Shown here piece after piece: positions 7,098 to 7,145 of a stretch of 7,145 bases of DNA. Made by a program: the position numbers and the translations under genes. How positions within the stretch are numbered: the stretch's first letter is position 1; each line of letters starts with the position of its first letter. Under the pieces are notes generated by a model. The model had not been told where the DNA came from and made no database searches. It worked only from the letters and a program-made list of their open reading frames with translations. Source of the DNA: an uncultured Oscillospiraceae bacterium (GTDB taxonomy: Bacteria > Bacillota > Clostridia > Oscillospirales > Acutalibacteraceae); assembly GCA_900549945.1 (NCBI GenBank), contig URQJ01000094.1:1-7145 (forward strand). Reading direction: 5' to 3'.

Positions 7098-7145
7098 AGA
7101 TCGGAAGAGCGTCGTGTAGGGAAAGAGTGTAGATCTCGGTGGTCG
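7098..7145. other. Illumina TruSeq universal adapter (sequencing artefact)
   Basis: From AGATCGGAAGAGCGTCGTG onward all 48 bases match, as I recall it, the reverse complement of the TruSeq universal (P5-side) adapter, ending about 10 bases short of the full oligonucleotide. It sits at the extreme 3' end of the window, which is where an untrimmed read-through would leave it. The false translation across it ends IGRASCRERV, a peptide well known from adapter-contaminated database entries, and the stop at 7130-7132 belongs to the adapter. This stretch is not part of the organism's genome. Confidence 0.98.

Overview
The window looks like the broken end of a contig from a GC-rich (roughly two-thirds G+C by eye) low-abundance or uncultured member of the Firmicutes, most likely class Clostridia. 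The main reason is a PolC-type replicative DNA polymerase, which is characteristic of Firmicutes and a few relatives, in the gene order dxr - rseP - ispG - polC typical of many Clostridia. Strong Shine-Dalgarno sites and two TTG start codons fit this. The exact genus cannot be read from the sequence.

Layout, all on the + strand and closely packed. Bases 1-212 hold the C-terminal end of dxr (1-deoxy-D-xylulose-5-phosphate reductoisomerase). Bases 225-1316 hold rseP, an intramembrane site-2 zinc metalloprotease. A 91-base gap with several GC-rich potential hairpins follows. Bases 1408-2451 hold ispG (4-hydroxy-3-methylbut-2-enyl diphosphate synthase). Bases 2471-6808 hold a complete polC of 1445 codons. 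Bases 6830-7097 hold the first 89 codons of a winged-helix protein of the AlkZ/YcaQ (HTH_42) family. Bases 7098-7145 are not genomic: they match the reverse complement of the Illumina TruSeq universal (P5-side) adapter, so the biological sequence ends at 7097.

The genes probably form one housekeeping operon. dxr and ispG encode the second and the sixth step of the MEP isoprenoid pathway, RseP clears or activates membrane-anchored substrates, and PolC replicates the chromosome. The intergenic gaps are 12, 91, 19 and 21 bases. No promoter or convincing intrinsic terminator was seen inside the window, so the transcript probably starts upstream and continues past the end.

I found no new biological system here. 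The observations that matter most are the adapter at the 3' end, which turns the last gene into a false chimeric protein with an artificial stop, and a modest possibility of RNA structure in the rseP-ispG gap.
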